Numbered from the stretch's first letter, positions 1-6,829 are shown. The stretch is 8,988 nucleotides of DNA from Desulfobacterales bacterium (GCA_030629475.1 DAOVOU010000057.1:1-8988), one strand, 5' to 3'. Numbers and translations are program-made. The notes: generated by a model from the letters alone, not told the origin.

Positions 1-10
1 CCCATTCAAC

Positions 11-45
11 GTTCGATGTTGGACGTTCGATGTTCGATGTTCATT
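11..45. repeat. Heptamer tandem array (GTTCGAT-type)
   Basis: Five consecutive 7-bp units are visible: GTTCGAT, GTTGGAC, GTTCGAT, GTTCGAT, GTTCATT. A sixth degenerate unit (ATTCAAC) lies just before them at 4-10. There are no spacers, so this is not a CRISPR. It sits in the non-coding stretch beyond the end of coaX, about 40 bp from the octamer array at 87-125. The array may continue beyond the window edge. Confidence 0.75.
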
Positions 46-86
46 TTTTTCAGTCCCTCCTAGGCAAAAACAACTTAGCGCTTATG

Positions 87-125
87 CCCCTGAACCCCTG
101 AACCATTGAACCCGTGAACGGTTAC
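87..125. repeat. TGAACC octamer array, right end of a GTTAC-terminated element
   Basis: Units of about 8 bp (TGAACCCC, TGAACCAT, TGAACCCG) end in GTGAACGGTTAC. The same 12-base terminus ends the element at 3098-3198, and a close variant ends the one at 6711-6829. No opposite TTCAC-type left arm is visible here. This copy is therefore either a half element or has lost its left arm, perhaps replaced by the unrelated heptamer array at 11-45. Confidence 0.7.
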
Positions 126-181
126 CACCAGGGTGAGCAAGCGGACTCTTTTTGTTATAGGTATATGCTCATAATGAGTAA

Positions 182-209
182 TAAATACACTTTTTGTGAA
201 TATTGTCAA
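182..209 (-). promoter_or_regulatory. Candidate sigma70 promoter reading off the left edge
   Basis: Read on the minus strand there is a perfect -35 TTGACA (204-209). An AT-rich -10 region follows: TATTTA at 182-187 with a 16-bp spacer, or TTTATT at 180-185 with an 18-bp spacer. A small palindrome, CTCATAATGAG (167-177), lies near the expected start site and could be an operator. It points away from coaX toward sequence outside the window, so it probably serves a gene further left. The -10 match is only moderate. Confidence 0.4.
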
Positions 210-265
210 GGCGTTTTTTGGAAAGGGTAGGGCGCTTTGGGATGTGCAGGAATTCCCTTTTTTAA

Positions 266-307
266 GCGGCGTAGCCGCGTTGTATGAAATCGCGCAGCGA
301 TTTCATA
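266..307. other. Two adjacent hairpins at the 3' end of coaX
   Basis: The first is a perfect 11-bp stem (283-293 paired with 297-307) with a 3-nt loop GCA; it contains the coaX stop codon. The second, 5 bp further in the direction of transcription, is GCGGC-GTA-GCCGC (266-278). Neither is followed by a T-run in either direction, so this is not a classical intrinsic terminator. The hairpins could protect or trim the 3' end of the coaX message. Confidence 0.5.
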
Positions 308-1067
308 AGTTGTCGTAAATGATGCGCAGCCCCTCCAGGGTAAGATGTGGTTCAACCGCCTCGATGGTCTCTGCCACCTCCAACATAAGTTCGGCCAGAC
401 CACCCGTGGCAATAACTCTGGGCACCGGAGCCATCTCCTTTTTGATACGTCTTACGATCCCATCCACAAGACCCGCATAACCATAGATGATACCTGCGTT
501 CATGCTGCTGATGGTGTCCTTTGCAATCACGCACTTTGGTCTCACAAATATTTCCACCCGCGGGAGCTTAGAAGCCTTTTGAAAGAGGGCTTCCGAAGAG
601 ATCAAGATACCGGGGCTGATAGCGCCCCCCAGGTAGGCGCCTTCATCTGAGATGCAGTCAAATGTCGTGGCAGTGCCAAAGTCAACCACAACCAGGCTGG
701 TTCGGTATTTGTGAAAGGCTGCAACGGCGTTCACGATGCGGTCTGCTCCCACCTCCTTGGGATTATCGTAGAGTATGGGCATTTCCTTGAATGTGGCAGC
801 ATCGACCCACAGGGGCTCGTGATGAAGGTATTTCGTGCAAAAACTCTTCAGGATGTTTACCATGGGAGGTACCACGCATGAGATGATAGTCCCGGTGATA
901 GACCCCACCTTCGCATCCTCACTCGAAAACAGATTCCTTATCAGCAGGTGGAACTCGTCCTCGGTCGCATCCTTTTCCGTTCGTAGACGCCAGTGATGGA
1001 TGAGGCGGTCACCATCATAGACTCCGATCACAGTGTGGGTGTTTCCTATATCAATAGCCAGCAGCAT
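303..1067 (-). CDS. coaX: Type III pantothenate kinase (CoaX)
   Basis: This enzyme phosphorylates pantothenate with ATP, the first step of coenzyme A synthesis, in the cytoplasm. The product is 254 residues, full length for the family. Diagnostic ASKHA-fold motifs are present: N-terminal DIGNT (about residues 6-10), GADR (107-110), DFGTAT (129-134) with the catalytic-type Asp129, GGAISPG (147-153), TGG (221-223) and the usual LTLEGL ending. I chose the ATG at 1065-1067 because the family starts just before the DIGNT motif. A TTG at 1083-1085 would add six residues and overlap ybbR. The gene begins 4 bases after the ybbR stop, so the two are co-transcribed. Its stop codon lies inside an 11-bp hairpin. 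In many bacteria coaX follows birA; here it follows ybbR. CoaX enzymes are known to need K+ or NH4+ and to be insensitive to CoA feedback; that is family knowledge. Confidence 0.96.
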   Translation of the reverse strand: MLLAIDIGNTHTVIGVYDGDRLIHHWRLRTEKDATEDEFHLLIRNLFSSEDAKVGSITGTIISCVVPPMVNILKSFCTKYLHHEPLWVDAATFKEMPILYDNPKEVGADRIVNAVAAFHKYRTSLVVVDFGTATTFDCISDEGAYLGGAISPGILISSEALFQKASKLPRVEIFVRPKCVIAKDTISSMNAGIIYGYAGLVDGIVRRIKKEMAPVPRVIATGGLAELMLEVAETIEAVEPHLTLEGLRIIYDNL

Positions 1068-1071
1068 TCTT

Positions 1072-2052
1072 CTAACCCGACTCAAGGAGCTTTACGGTAA
1101 ATACCTCTGGCTTTGCCTTCACCAGCGCGGTGTTCAGAGGTGGCTTGATAACAGCACGGCGTACATATGTGCCCGGTTTTAATCCCTCAAGGTCAACGTA
1201 AACCTGTATCCCATTGTCCTGAGCCAGCTTTTTTAATGTGTTCATGGGGCCTCTGAGCAAGATCTCAATGCGATCAGGCGTGATCACGTACCTGTAATTG
1301 CTACCTGTGGCCTGAATTGCGATATCGAGCCATTTTTCGACTATCTTTTCCTCAACTACAATTTCAACTTCAACCAGACTATCGCCAATTGCCTGAATAT
1401 GGGGATTATGGTTCAGATTCAAGGCCACCTTCTTCCTGATTGTCTCGGTCAATCCTCCCACATCAACAGGTGTGGTGCGCACGGCCGATATCTTATCCAG
1501 CACACTCATCGGTCCGGTAAGGCGGACCATAGACGGGGTTGCCACCACACGGGATATGATGTAGGCTGCGGTTGGGTCTTCGTTCAAATCGGCCACAATA
1601 GGGACGGTCTTCTCTATCCGCTTCTCAATAGTTATTGTGAAGGAGGCCGGATCAATCTGAAGAACCGATACCCGCCATGGAACCTTGATCTCCTCAGGAG
1701 ATATCTTGATGAATAGCGGCCCGGGTTTGGCGGTAGACAGGTCAATCTTGTAAGACAGTTGCCGGTCTTTGATAGCCTTAAGGCCCCTCGAAGGCCCCTT
1801 CAAACGGGCCTCGAGTACAGGAATATTGTGGACAGCGATCAGGCCATCGCTGATATGCTCGAACGTAACAGGGATGGCCAGTGTGATCTCATTCTGCTTT
1901 TCATAAAACAGTAAGCCCGCTCCAAGTAAAAGGGCAAGCGTAATAATAACTAGAAGGGCAGACTTTTTTGGTATTTTGGATTTTGGATTTTGGATTTTGG
2001 ATTGCATATCATCCGCCGCAAGCGGATCAGACTGTTTAGAAGAGTTGTTCAT
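1072..2052 (-). CDS. ybbR: YbbR/CdaR-like membrane-anchored YbbR-domain protein
   Basis: The product is 326 residues with a hydrophilic N-terminus (1-30), one hydrophobic segment (about 31-50, ALLVIITLALLLGAG) and then a long extracytoplasmic beta-rich region. The latter has YbbR-type repeats with characteristic LKGP, LTGP and LLRGP motifs and Val/Ile-rich strands. In Firmicutes the homologue CdaR binds and modulates the diadenylate cyclase CdaA. Here no cyclase gene is adjacent, so the partner is unknown. The gene lies 74 bp after folP and 4 bp before coaX. The start is uncertain: the ATG at 2050-2052 has no evident Shine-Dalgarno sequence, and the ATG at 2005-2007 (residue 16) has a weak GGCGG upstream. 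Residues 8-14 are encoded by a small palindrome and residues 17-28 by a heptamer array, so the cytoplasmic tail appears built from repeat DNA. Family assignment is firm; exact role is not. Confidence 0.85.
   Translation of the reverse strand: MNNSSKQSDPLAADDMQSKIQNPKSKIPKKSALLVIITLALLLGAGLLFYEKQNEITLAIPVTFEHISDGLIAVHNIPVLEARLKGPSRGLKAIKDRQLSYKIDLSTAKPGPLFIKISPEEIKVPWRVSVLQIDPASFTITIEKRIEKTVPIVADLNEDPTAAYIISRVVATPSMVRLTGPMSVLDKISAVRTTPVDVGGLTETIRKKVALNLNHNPHIQAIGDSLVEVEIVVEEKIVEKWLDIAIQATGSNYRYVITPDRIEILLRGPMNTLKKLAQDNGIQVYVDLEGLKPGTYVRRAVIKPPLNTALVKAKPEVFTVKLLESG
1973..2003. repeat. Heptamer array (ATTTTGG)n inside ybbR
   Basis: About 4.4 tandem copies of the 7-bp unit ATTTTGG lie within the 5' coding part of ybbR. 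On the coding strand they give the peptide repeat SKIQNPK-SKIP. Seven is not a multiple of three, so gain or loss of one or two units would shift the reading frame, and no obvious start codon lies between the array and the membrane segment. Adjacent bases 2011-2027 form the palindrome ATCCGC-CGCAA-GCGGAT, also within the coding region. Confidence 0.85.
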
Positions 2053-2126
2053 GCAAGAAATTTGAAATTATTTATGCGAGAACCTTTAGAGGAGCTTACA
2101 GGCGAAGTACGGGCCATGGGTTATGA

Positions 2127-2978
2127 TCATGAGTTCTTGATGGCATCCACCAGTTTTAGGGTCTCTCTGGTTCGTTCCACATCGTGGACGCGTACTATGT
2201 GGGCTCCATTCAAGGCAGCGGCCGCGATTGCGGCCTGTGTTCCCGCCTCGCGACGTTCGTCCCCGGGACCCAAAAGCTTTGATATAAAAGACTTGCGAGA
2301 AGGGCCGATCACAATAGGAACTCCAAGGGGCTGCAATGCTCGAAGATCTTTGATAAGGCGTAAATTATGGGTGACTGTCTTACCAAAACCGAGTCCTGGA
2401 TCCAGGATGATCTTGTCGCGCCTAATGCCTGCCTCTTCAGCCGTGTCAATGACGTCAGCTAAAAAGCTCTTAACTTCCCCAACCACGTCTTCATAATGCG
2501 GATCAATCTGCATGGTTTTTGGAGTGCCTTTCATATGCATCAACACGACCGGCACCTCTGCATGAGCAACCAGATCTGCCATGGCCGGGTCGAGCCTGAG
2601 CGCTCCTGTGTCATTAACCATAACTGCCCCTGCTTCAAGGGCCTGTCTTGCCACCTCGGCCCTGGTGGTATCAATCGATATGGGAACGGAAACGCGACGG
2701 GCGAGCTCTTCAATGACCGGGACCACCCGTCGAATTTGTTTATCTGCAGGCACCGGCTCTGAAAAGGGGCGCGATGATTCCCCTCCTATGTCAATGATAT
2801 CCGCCCCGGCTGCCGCCAGGGCTTCCCCGTGGGCTATCGCATCCTCCTTGTCGAAATAGAGACCTCCGTCTGAGAATGAATCGGGCGTTACATTCAAGAT
2901 GCCCATCATTAGAGTCCGAGGCCCCAAGGTCAGCAAATAGGAGCCGCATTGAAGCTCAAATGCGGTTTGCAGATTCAT
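2127..2978 (-). CDS. folP: Dihydropteroate synthase (FolP)
   Basis: FolP condenses p-aminobenzoate with 6-hydroxymethyl-7,8-dihydropterin pyrophosphate to make 7,8-dihydropteroate in folate synthesis. It is the target of sulfonamides. The 283-residue product is full length. All family signatures are in order: ILNVTPDSFSDGG (27-39, flexible loop 1), DIGGESSRP (63-71, loop 2), SIDTT (101-105), VND (121-123), DPGLGFGKT (193-201), GPSRKSF (225-231, with the conserved Ser-Arg-Lys) and RVHDV (263-267). I see no missing active-site residue. The start ATG at 2976-2978 lacks a good Shine-Dalgarno sequence, so a slightly different N-terminus is possible. The 228-bp gap from ftsH is filled with repeat elements, and any folP promoter there is unclear. 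The ftsH-folP neighbourhood is common in this bacterial group. Confidence 0.96.
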   Translation of the reverse strand: MNLQTAFELQCGSYLLTLGPRTLMMGILNVTPDSFSDGGLYFDKEDAIAHGEALAAAGADIIDIGGESSRPFSEPVPADKQIRRVVPVIEELARRVSVPISIDTTRAEVARQALEAGAVMVNDTGALRLDPAMADLVAHAEVPVVLMHMKGTPKTMQIDPHYEDVVGEVKSFLADVIDTAEEAGIRRDKIILDPGLGFGKTVTHNLRLIKDLRALQPLGVPIVIGPSRKSFISKLLGPGDERREAGTQAAIAAAALNGAHIVRVHDVERTRETLKLVDAIKNS

Positions 2979-2989
2979 ATTGATAGGAT

Positions 2990-3037
2990 GTAGGTGTTCA
3001 CAGGTTCACAGGTTCAGAGTTCACCGTTCAGGGTTAC
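2990..3037. repeat. GTAG...GTTAC short element (left-arm only, TTCAC octamers)
   Basis: This 48-bp element begins GTAGGTGTTCACAGG and ends GTTAC. Its interior is TTCA-type units (TTCACAGG twice, then TTCAGAG, TTCACCG, TTCAGGG). Unlike the next copy it lacks the TGAACC right arm. It lies just upstream of the folP start, 12 bp away, and its first bases therefore fall in the folP leader. Confidence 0.65.
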
Positions 3038-3039
3038 CT

Positions 3040-3074
3040 TTGACGATTGAATATTGACGATTGAATATTGATAA
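3040..3074. repeat. Heptamer array (TTGACGA/TTGAATA)
   Basis: Five heptamers in a row alternate TTGACGA, TTGAATA, TTGACGA, TTGAATA, TTGATAA. This can equally be described as a 14-bp unit repeated twice plus a partial copy. It lies between two GTAG...GTTAC elements in the ftsH-folP gap. Confidence 0.75.
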
Positions 3075-3097
3075 ATTTCGCAAAAGGTACCATTTGC

Positions 3098-3198
3098 GTA
3101 GGCGTTCACAGGTTCAGAGTTCACCGTTCAGACTTTTGGTGAACCCGTGAACCTCTGAACCCGTGAACCTCTGAACCTCTGAACCCGTGAACGGTTAC
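3098..3198. repeat. GTAG...GTTAC inverted-array element between ftsH and folP
   Basis: This 101-bp element begins GTAGGCGTTCACAGGTTCAG and ends CCCGTGAACGGTTAC. The left arm is TTCA-type units (about 25 bp). The right arm is a longer array of TGAACC octamers alternating CT and CG (CTGAACCC, GTGAACCT). The arms are inverted relative to each other with a short central ACTTTTGG, so a transcript would fold into a long imperfect hairpin. It starts 9 bp after the ftsH stop codon. There is no T-tract for intrinsic termination. Confidence 0.8.
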
Positions 3199-3206
3199 GA
3201 TAGGAT

Positions 3207-5093
3207 TTAGCTAAGAAGTGGTCGGAGTTTGCCGGGTGCCGTGGTCTCATCCCCTGTGTGTGCGCCAGATTCTGTTCTTTCTTCCTTTGCCTCTGCGGTC
3301 TTGGGGACATCACCCGCGATGATGGCATCTATTTCCGTTTCCACCAGTGTCTCTCTATCGAGTAAGGCCTGTGCCAGTGCGTGCAGGACGTCCGTATTCT
3401 CCTGGAGGATCTTTTTGGCCTTTTCATAAGCCCGGGTGACGAACCCCCTGATTTCCTGATCGATAAGCACAGCCGTCTCTTCGCTATAGTCCTTATGTTG
3501 AGCAAACTCTCTTCCAAGAAATATCTGCTCTTCTTTCTGGCCAAAGGAAAGGGGTCCCAATTTCTCGCTCATGCCCCACTGGCATACCATTTTGCGCGCG
3601 GTTTCCGTGGCTCGCTCAATGTCATTCCCGGCCCCACTGGTCATCTCATCCAGGACCAACTCTTCGGCTGCCCGACCACCCATGAGTACGGCAAGGCCGC
3701 CTAAGAGGTATTGCTTCGGGTAGGTGTGCTTTTCATCTATGGGTAGTTGTTGGGTAAGCCCCAATGCACGCCCTCTGGCGATGATGGTCACTTTGTGGAT
3801 TGGATCGGTCCCCGGGATCATCTTGGCTACCAAGGTATGGCCTGCTTCATGATAGGCGGTATTCCTTTTCTCCTGGTCGCTGATGATCATGCTCTTGCGG
3901 GCCGTTCCCATGAGCACCTTGTCCTTAGCCTCCTCAAAGTCAACCATTTCCAAACGCTCTTTGTCAAAGCGGGCTGCCAGAAGCGCGGCTTCATTGACCA
4001 TGTTCTCAAGGTCCGCCCCGGAGAACCCGGGTGTGCCCCTTGCAAGGACGGATAAATCCACATCCTCGGCCATGGGCGTCTTGCGGCTATGAACCTTGAG
4101 GATTCCTTCCCGGCCCTTAACATCGGGTACAGGCACGACGACTTGGCGGTCAAAACGCCCGGGTCGCATGAGGGCGGGATCTAAGATGTCAGGTCGATTT
4201 GTGGCAGATATCAGAATGACTCCCTCATTCGATTCAAATCCATCCATCTCCACGAGGAGCTGGTTCAGGGTTTGCTCTCTTTCATCGTGGCCTCCTCCAA
4301 GGCCAGCCCCCCTGTGTCGGCCCACAGCGTCAAGTTCATCAATAAAGATTATGCAGGGCGCATTTTTTTTCCCCTGAACAAACAGATCCCTGACACGGGA
4401 GGCCCCAACGCCTACAAACATTTCCACGAAATCCGAACCGCTAATGCTGAAAAAGGGAACACTGGCTTCTCCGGCAATTGCCCGTGCCAACAGCGTCTTG
4501 CCAGTTCCAGGTGCGCCCATCAGAAGCACACCCTTTGGGATTCTTCCGCCCAAACGGGTAAACTTCTTCGGGTCTTTCAAGAAATCAATGATCTCACCTA
4601 ACTCTTCCTTGGCTTCATCAATGCCTGCAACATCATCAAAGGTTATCTGTGTAGACTGTTCTGACAGAAGCCGAGCTCTGCTTTTCCCGAAGGATAGGGC
4701 CTTGCCTCCCCCTGCCTGCATCTGACGCATGAAGAAGATCCATACGCCAATCAACAGAATCATCGGAAACCATGATACCAGTAGATTCATATACCAAGGG
4801 GATTCCGCAGCAGGCTTGGCTTTAATGGACACCCCACGACTTCTAAGGACCTTAATCAAGTCTGCATCCTGAGGGGCAAAGGTCTTGAAACGGGCACCAT
4901 CCACCTGGGTACCAGAGATCTCTTGACCCTGAATCACGACTCCAACAACGTTGCCCTCTTCGACTTGAGCCATGAATTCTGTGTAACTGATCTCACTGTC
5001 CAGGACCCTGGACTGGTTGAACACGTTGAAGAGTAAGATCATCATGAGACTGATCACCAGCCATAGGGCCAGATTCTTGTAAAAAGGGTTCAC
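3207..5093 (-). CDS. ftsH: ATP-dependent membrane zinc metalloprotease FtsH
   Basis: FtsH is a hexameric inner-membrane AAA+ protease that degrades damaged membrane proteins and regulatory proteins. The 628-residue product is full length. It has a first membrane segment (about 6-25), a periplasmic domain and a second membrane segment (about 102-122). The AAA+ module carries Walker A GAPGTGKT (193-200), pore loop FVGVG (226-230), Walker B IIFIDE (248-253) and a second region of homology, ATNRPDILDPALMRPGRFDR (297-316). The M41 peptidase domain has the zinc motif HEAGH (415-419) and a third-ligand candidate Asp491 in SGAGNDIERAT. The last 30 residues are a charged low-complexity tail. The start is GTG (5091-5093), chosen because a strong GGGAGGT lies upstream at 5103-5109. 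A promoter and a long inverted repeat precede it, so ftsH can be transcribed apart from tilS. Confidence 0.98.
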   Translation of the reverse strand: MNPFYKNLALWLVISLMMILLFNVFNQSRVLDSEISYTEFMAQVEEGNVVGVVIQGQEISGTQVDGARFKTFAPQDADLIKVLRSRGVSIKAKPAAESPWYMNLLVSWFPMILLIGVWIFFMRQMQAGGGKALSFGKSRARLLSEQSTQITFDDVAGIDEAKEELGEIIDFLKDPKKFTRLGGRIPKGVLLMGAPGTGKTLLARAIAGEASVPFFSISGSDFVEMFVGVGASRVRDLFVQGKKNAPCIIFIDELDAVGRHRGAGLGGGHDEREQTLNQLLVEMDGFESNEGVILISATNRPDILDPALMRPGRFDRQVVVPVPDVKGREGILKVHSRKTPMAEDVDLSVLARGTPGFSGADLENMVNEAALLAARFDKERLEMVDFEEAKDKVLMGTARKSMIISDQEKRNTAYHEAGHTLVAKMIPGTDPIHKVTIIARGRALGLTQQLPIDEKHTYPKQYLLGGLAVLMGGRAAEELVLDEMTSGAGNDIERATETARKMVCQWGMSEKLGPLSFGQKEEQIFLGREFAQHKDYSEETAVLIDQEIRGFVTRAYEKAKKILQENTDVLHALAQALLDRETLVETEIDAIIAGDVPKTAEAKEERTESGAHTGDETTAPGKLRPLLS

Positions 5094-5102
5094 GAAAGGA
5101 TA

Positions 5103-5109
5103 ACCTCCC
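5103..5109 (-). promoter_or_regulatory. Shine-Dalgarno sequence of ftsH
   Basis: GGGAGGT on the minus strand ends about 9-10 bases before the GTG at 5091-5093. It is the clearest ribosome-binding site in the window and decides the GTG start. It lies just outside the foot of the leader hairpin (5119-5195), so the hairpin would not cover it directly. Confidence 0.8.
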
Positions 5110-5118
5110 TGCCCATAA

Positions 5119-5195
5119 GTAGTTTATTGGGTTTATTGAGTTTGTTGTGTTTGTTGGGTTTTAACCCAAGAAGCACAATGAACACAACAAACACC
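5119..5195. repeat. Nonamer inverted-array element in the ftsH leader
   Basis: After a GTAG (5119-5122, its last G shared with the first unit) come four 9-bp units: GTTTATTGG, GTTTATTGA, GTTTGTTGT and GTTTGTTGG. The opposite arm (5163-5195) carries complementary units including ACAACAAAC. Two paired segments are perfect: 5140-5151 with 5181-5192 (12 bp) and 5154-5160 with 5163-5169 (7 bp, 2-nt loop). The architecture matches the TTCAC/TGAACC elements, but the unit sequence is unrelated. It lies between the candidate ftsH promoter and the ftsH Shine-Dalgarno sequence, so it would be part of the mRNA leader. Confidence 0.8.
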
Positions 5196-5216
5196 AAAAT
5201 CTTTCACTTTTTATTA

Positions 5217-5245
5217 AATATAATACATTAAAATCAGGATTTCAA
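5217..5245 (-). promoter_or_regulatory. Candidate sigma70 promoter of ftsH
   Basis: On the minus strand, TTGAAA (5240-5245) and TATATT (5217-5222) are separated by exactly 17 bp; each hexamer matches 5 of 6 consensus bases. It begins 11 bp after the tilS stop codon. The predicted start near 5210 gives a leader of about 115 nt containing the inverted nonamer element. Confidence 0.6.
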
Positions 5246-5255
5246 TCTTTATCAA

Positions 5256-6674
5256 TCATGCCGGCAAGAGTTCGGCTTTCAAGACCTTTTTCGTTTTCTT
5301 CGTGACCTTGGCCGAATCATCTATGCGGTATCCCCCTACCCAGATAATTCTCCCGCCACTAAGGAGAATGGGGCAGCGCAGCCTCTTTGAGCGGGGAACC
5401 TTGTGGTTGATGAAGAAGGTCTTTACTTTCTGTGAGCCGGCCATCCCCAAAGGCCTGAATCGGTCTCCGTGCTTGAAGTTTCTAACCTTGAGCGGAAAAC
5501 GGACCGCGGTTAGGTCAAATAGCGCTGTGGTCAGAGGATAGTCCTTGGGGTGAGAGACTTCACTGGCATCGCACACCGAGAGTTTCAGAAAGATCCCTAT
5601 CTCACGGATAAAGGTAGTCCGCATCCGGGGTATGACATATTCAAACCCCACAATTTCCTCAGGGAGACCCAATAGAAAGCTGACCTCTTCCCGGTCACGA
5701 ACTACACTAACCCCCTGCGGCAGGTCAAGATGTCCCGAAGGTGAGGGCGCGGCGATGAGCCGCACCACTGCTTTGACATGAACATGGTCCAGTCGTCTCA
5801 GCTTCCCTTTTAGTGATGAGACAGCATGGCGTACGAGACGGCGCAACAGCGCAGGGTGAAGATCAGAGAGCCCGCGAGCCAAAAGGGACAGGCGATCCGG
5901 TGTCTGGTCCAATACAAGATCCTGAAGTGTTCTCCTAACCTCCAGGTCCCAAAAATCCTCTTCATCTCTTAGAATGGAGGCAAGTCGGTTCAGGGCACAA
6001 GCCGTGTTCGGGTTGTAGCGCTTCTTGAGGTGGGGCAACAGTTCATGACGTATCCGGTTCCGCAGGTATTTTGTATCCAGGTTGGAGCGGTCTCTCATGT
6101 ACTCAAAGTCACCCAGTTCGAGGAAAGCCAGTATCTCTTTCCTGGTTAAGCCTATGAGGGGTCGGATGATGTGTCCTTGACGAACAGGGGGAATCCCGAT
6201 AAGTCCCAGGGGGCCTGTCCCTCGCAGCAAATGCATGAGGATCGATTCAGCATTGTCATCCGCATGATGCCCAAGGGCAATCTTGCTGGCAGAATATTTG
6301 GCTGCCACCTCATCATAGAAGGCATACCGAACAATCCTGGCTGCTTCCTGGAGGGATAGTCGATGCTCGGCACCATATTTTGCTACGTTTTTTGAACCGA
6401 TTTCACAGGGAATACCCAAATTTGCGGATAACTTGCCGACAAATGCTGCCTCCTGATCTGCAGTCGCTCCGCGTAATTGGTGGTTCAGATGTGCTATGAC
6501 CAATCGGAGAGACCACTTAGGCCCAAGGGTCACAAGACTGTGAAGGAGCGCCACAGAGTCCGGTCCACCTGAAACGCCCACCAGGACGGTGTCTCCCTCA
6601 TCGAGCATATGATAATGGCGGATAGCGGTCTCAACCGCAGACAAGAAACCCTGATTTTTCCTGGTCGTTGGCAT
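5256..6674 (-). CDS. tilS: tRNA(Ile)-lysidine synthetase (TilS)
   Basis: TilS converts C34 of the CAU-anticodon tRNA-Ile into lysidine using ATP and lysine, which changes decoding from AUG to AUA and charging from Met to Ile. From the ATG at 6672-6674 the product is 472 residues. The PP-loop SGGPDS is at 35-40, HHADDNAE at 136-143, and a conserved DRSNLDTKYLRNRIRHELLP segment at 195-214. The C-terminal TilS domain includes GDRFRPLGM and KVPRSKR (from about residue 403). A GTG at 6720-6722 would add 16 residues, but it lies in the conserved edge of a repeat element, so I prefer the ATG. Neither start has a clear Shine-Dalgarno sequence. tilS heads the leftward cluster, and the tilS-ftsH pairing is widespread in bacteria. 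A promoter is readable at 6828-6856. Confidence 0.95.
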   Translation of the reverse strand: MPTTRKNQGFLSAVETAIRHYHMLDEGDTVLVGVSGGPDSVALLHSLVTLGPKWSLRLVIAHLNHQLRGATADQEAAFVGKLSANLGIPCEIGSKNVAKYGAEHRLSLQEAARIVRYAFYDEVAAKYSASKIALGHHADDNAESILMHLLRGTGPLGLIGIPPVRQGHIIRPLIGLTRKEILAFLELGDFEYMRDRSNLDTKYLRNRIRHELLPHLKKRYNPNTACALNRLASILRDEEDFWDLEVRRTLQDLVLDQTPDRLSLLARGLSDLHPALLRRLVRHAVSSLKGKLRRLDHVHVKAVVRLIAAPSPSGHLDLPQGVSVVRDREEVSFLLGLPEEIVGFEYVIPRMRTTFIREIGIFLKLSVCDASEVSHPKDYPLTTALFDLTAVRFPLKVRNFKHGDRFRPLGMAGSQKVKTFFINHKVPRSKRLRCPILLSGGRIIWVGGYRIDDSAKVTKKTKKVLKAELLPA

Positions 6675-6710
6675 GGAGTGCGCTAGATAATTAAACGTCT
6701 CGGAATTTCT

Positions 6711-6829
6711 GTAGGCGTTCACAGGTTCAGAGTTCAGAAGTCAGAGATCAGAGTTCAGAAGCCAGACCTCCGACCTCTGATTTCTGACCTCTATTCTTTT
6801 AACTGAACCCTGAACCCCTGAACAGTTAC
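6711..6829. repeat. GTAG...GTTAC inverted-array element upstream of tilS
   Basis: This 119-bp element begins GTAGGCGTTCACAGGTTCAG, identical over 20 bases to the start of the copy at 3098, and ends CTGAACAGTTAC. Inside are a heptamer array (GTTCAGA, AGTCAGA, GATCAGA, GTTCAGA, AGCCAGA), then inverted heptamers (ACCTCCG, ACCTCTG, ATTTCTG, ACCTCTA), then TGAACCC units. It therefore looks like a TTCAC/TGAACC element with a second, different inverted array nested in its centre. Confidence 0.8.

Noticed and set aside
345..650. Plus-strand frames opposite coaX and similar ones opposite ftsH and folP
   Set aside because: They are antisense shadows of well-supported genes with no motifs of their own.
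303..1085. TTG start at 1085 for coaX
   Set aside because: It would overlap ybbR by 14 bases and add six residues before the conserved N-terminus, with no Shine-Dalgarno sequence. ATG at 1067 fits the family.
3098..3198. CRISPR array
   Set aside because: Units are 7-9 bp and contiguous with no unique spacers, arms are inverted, and no cas genes are present.
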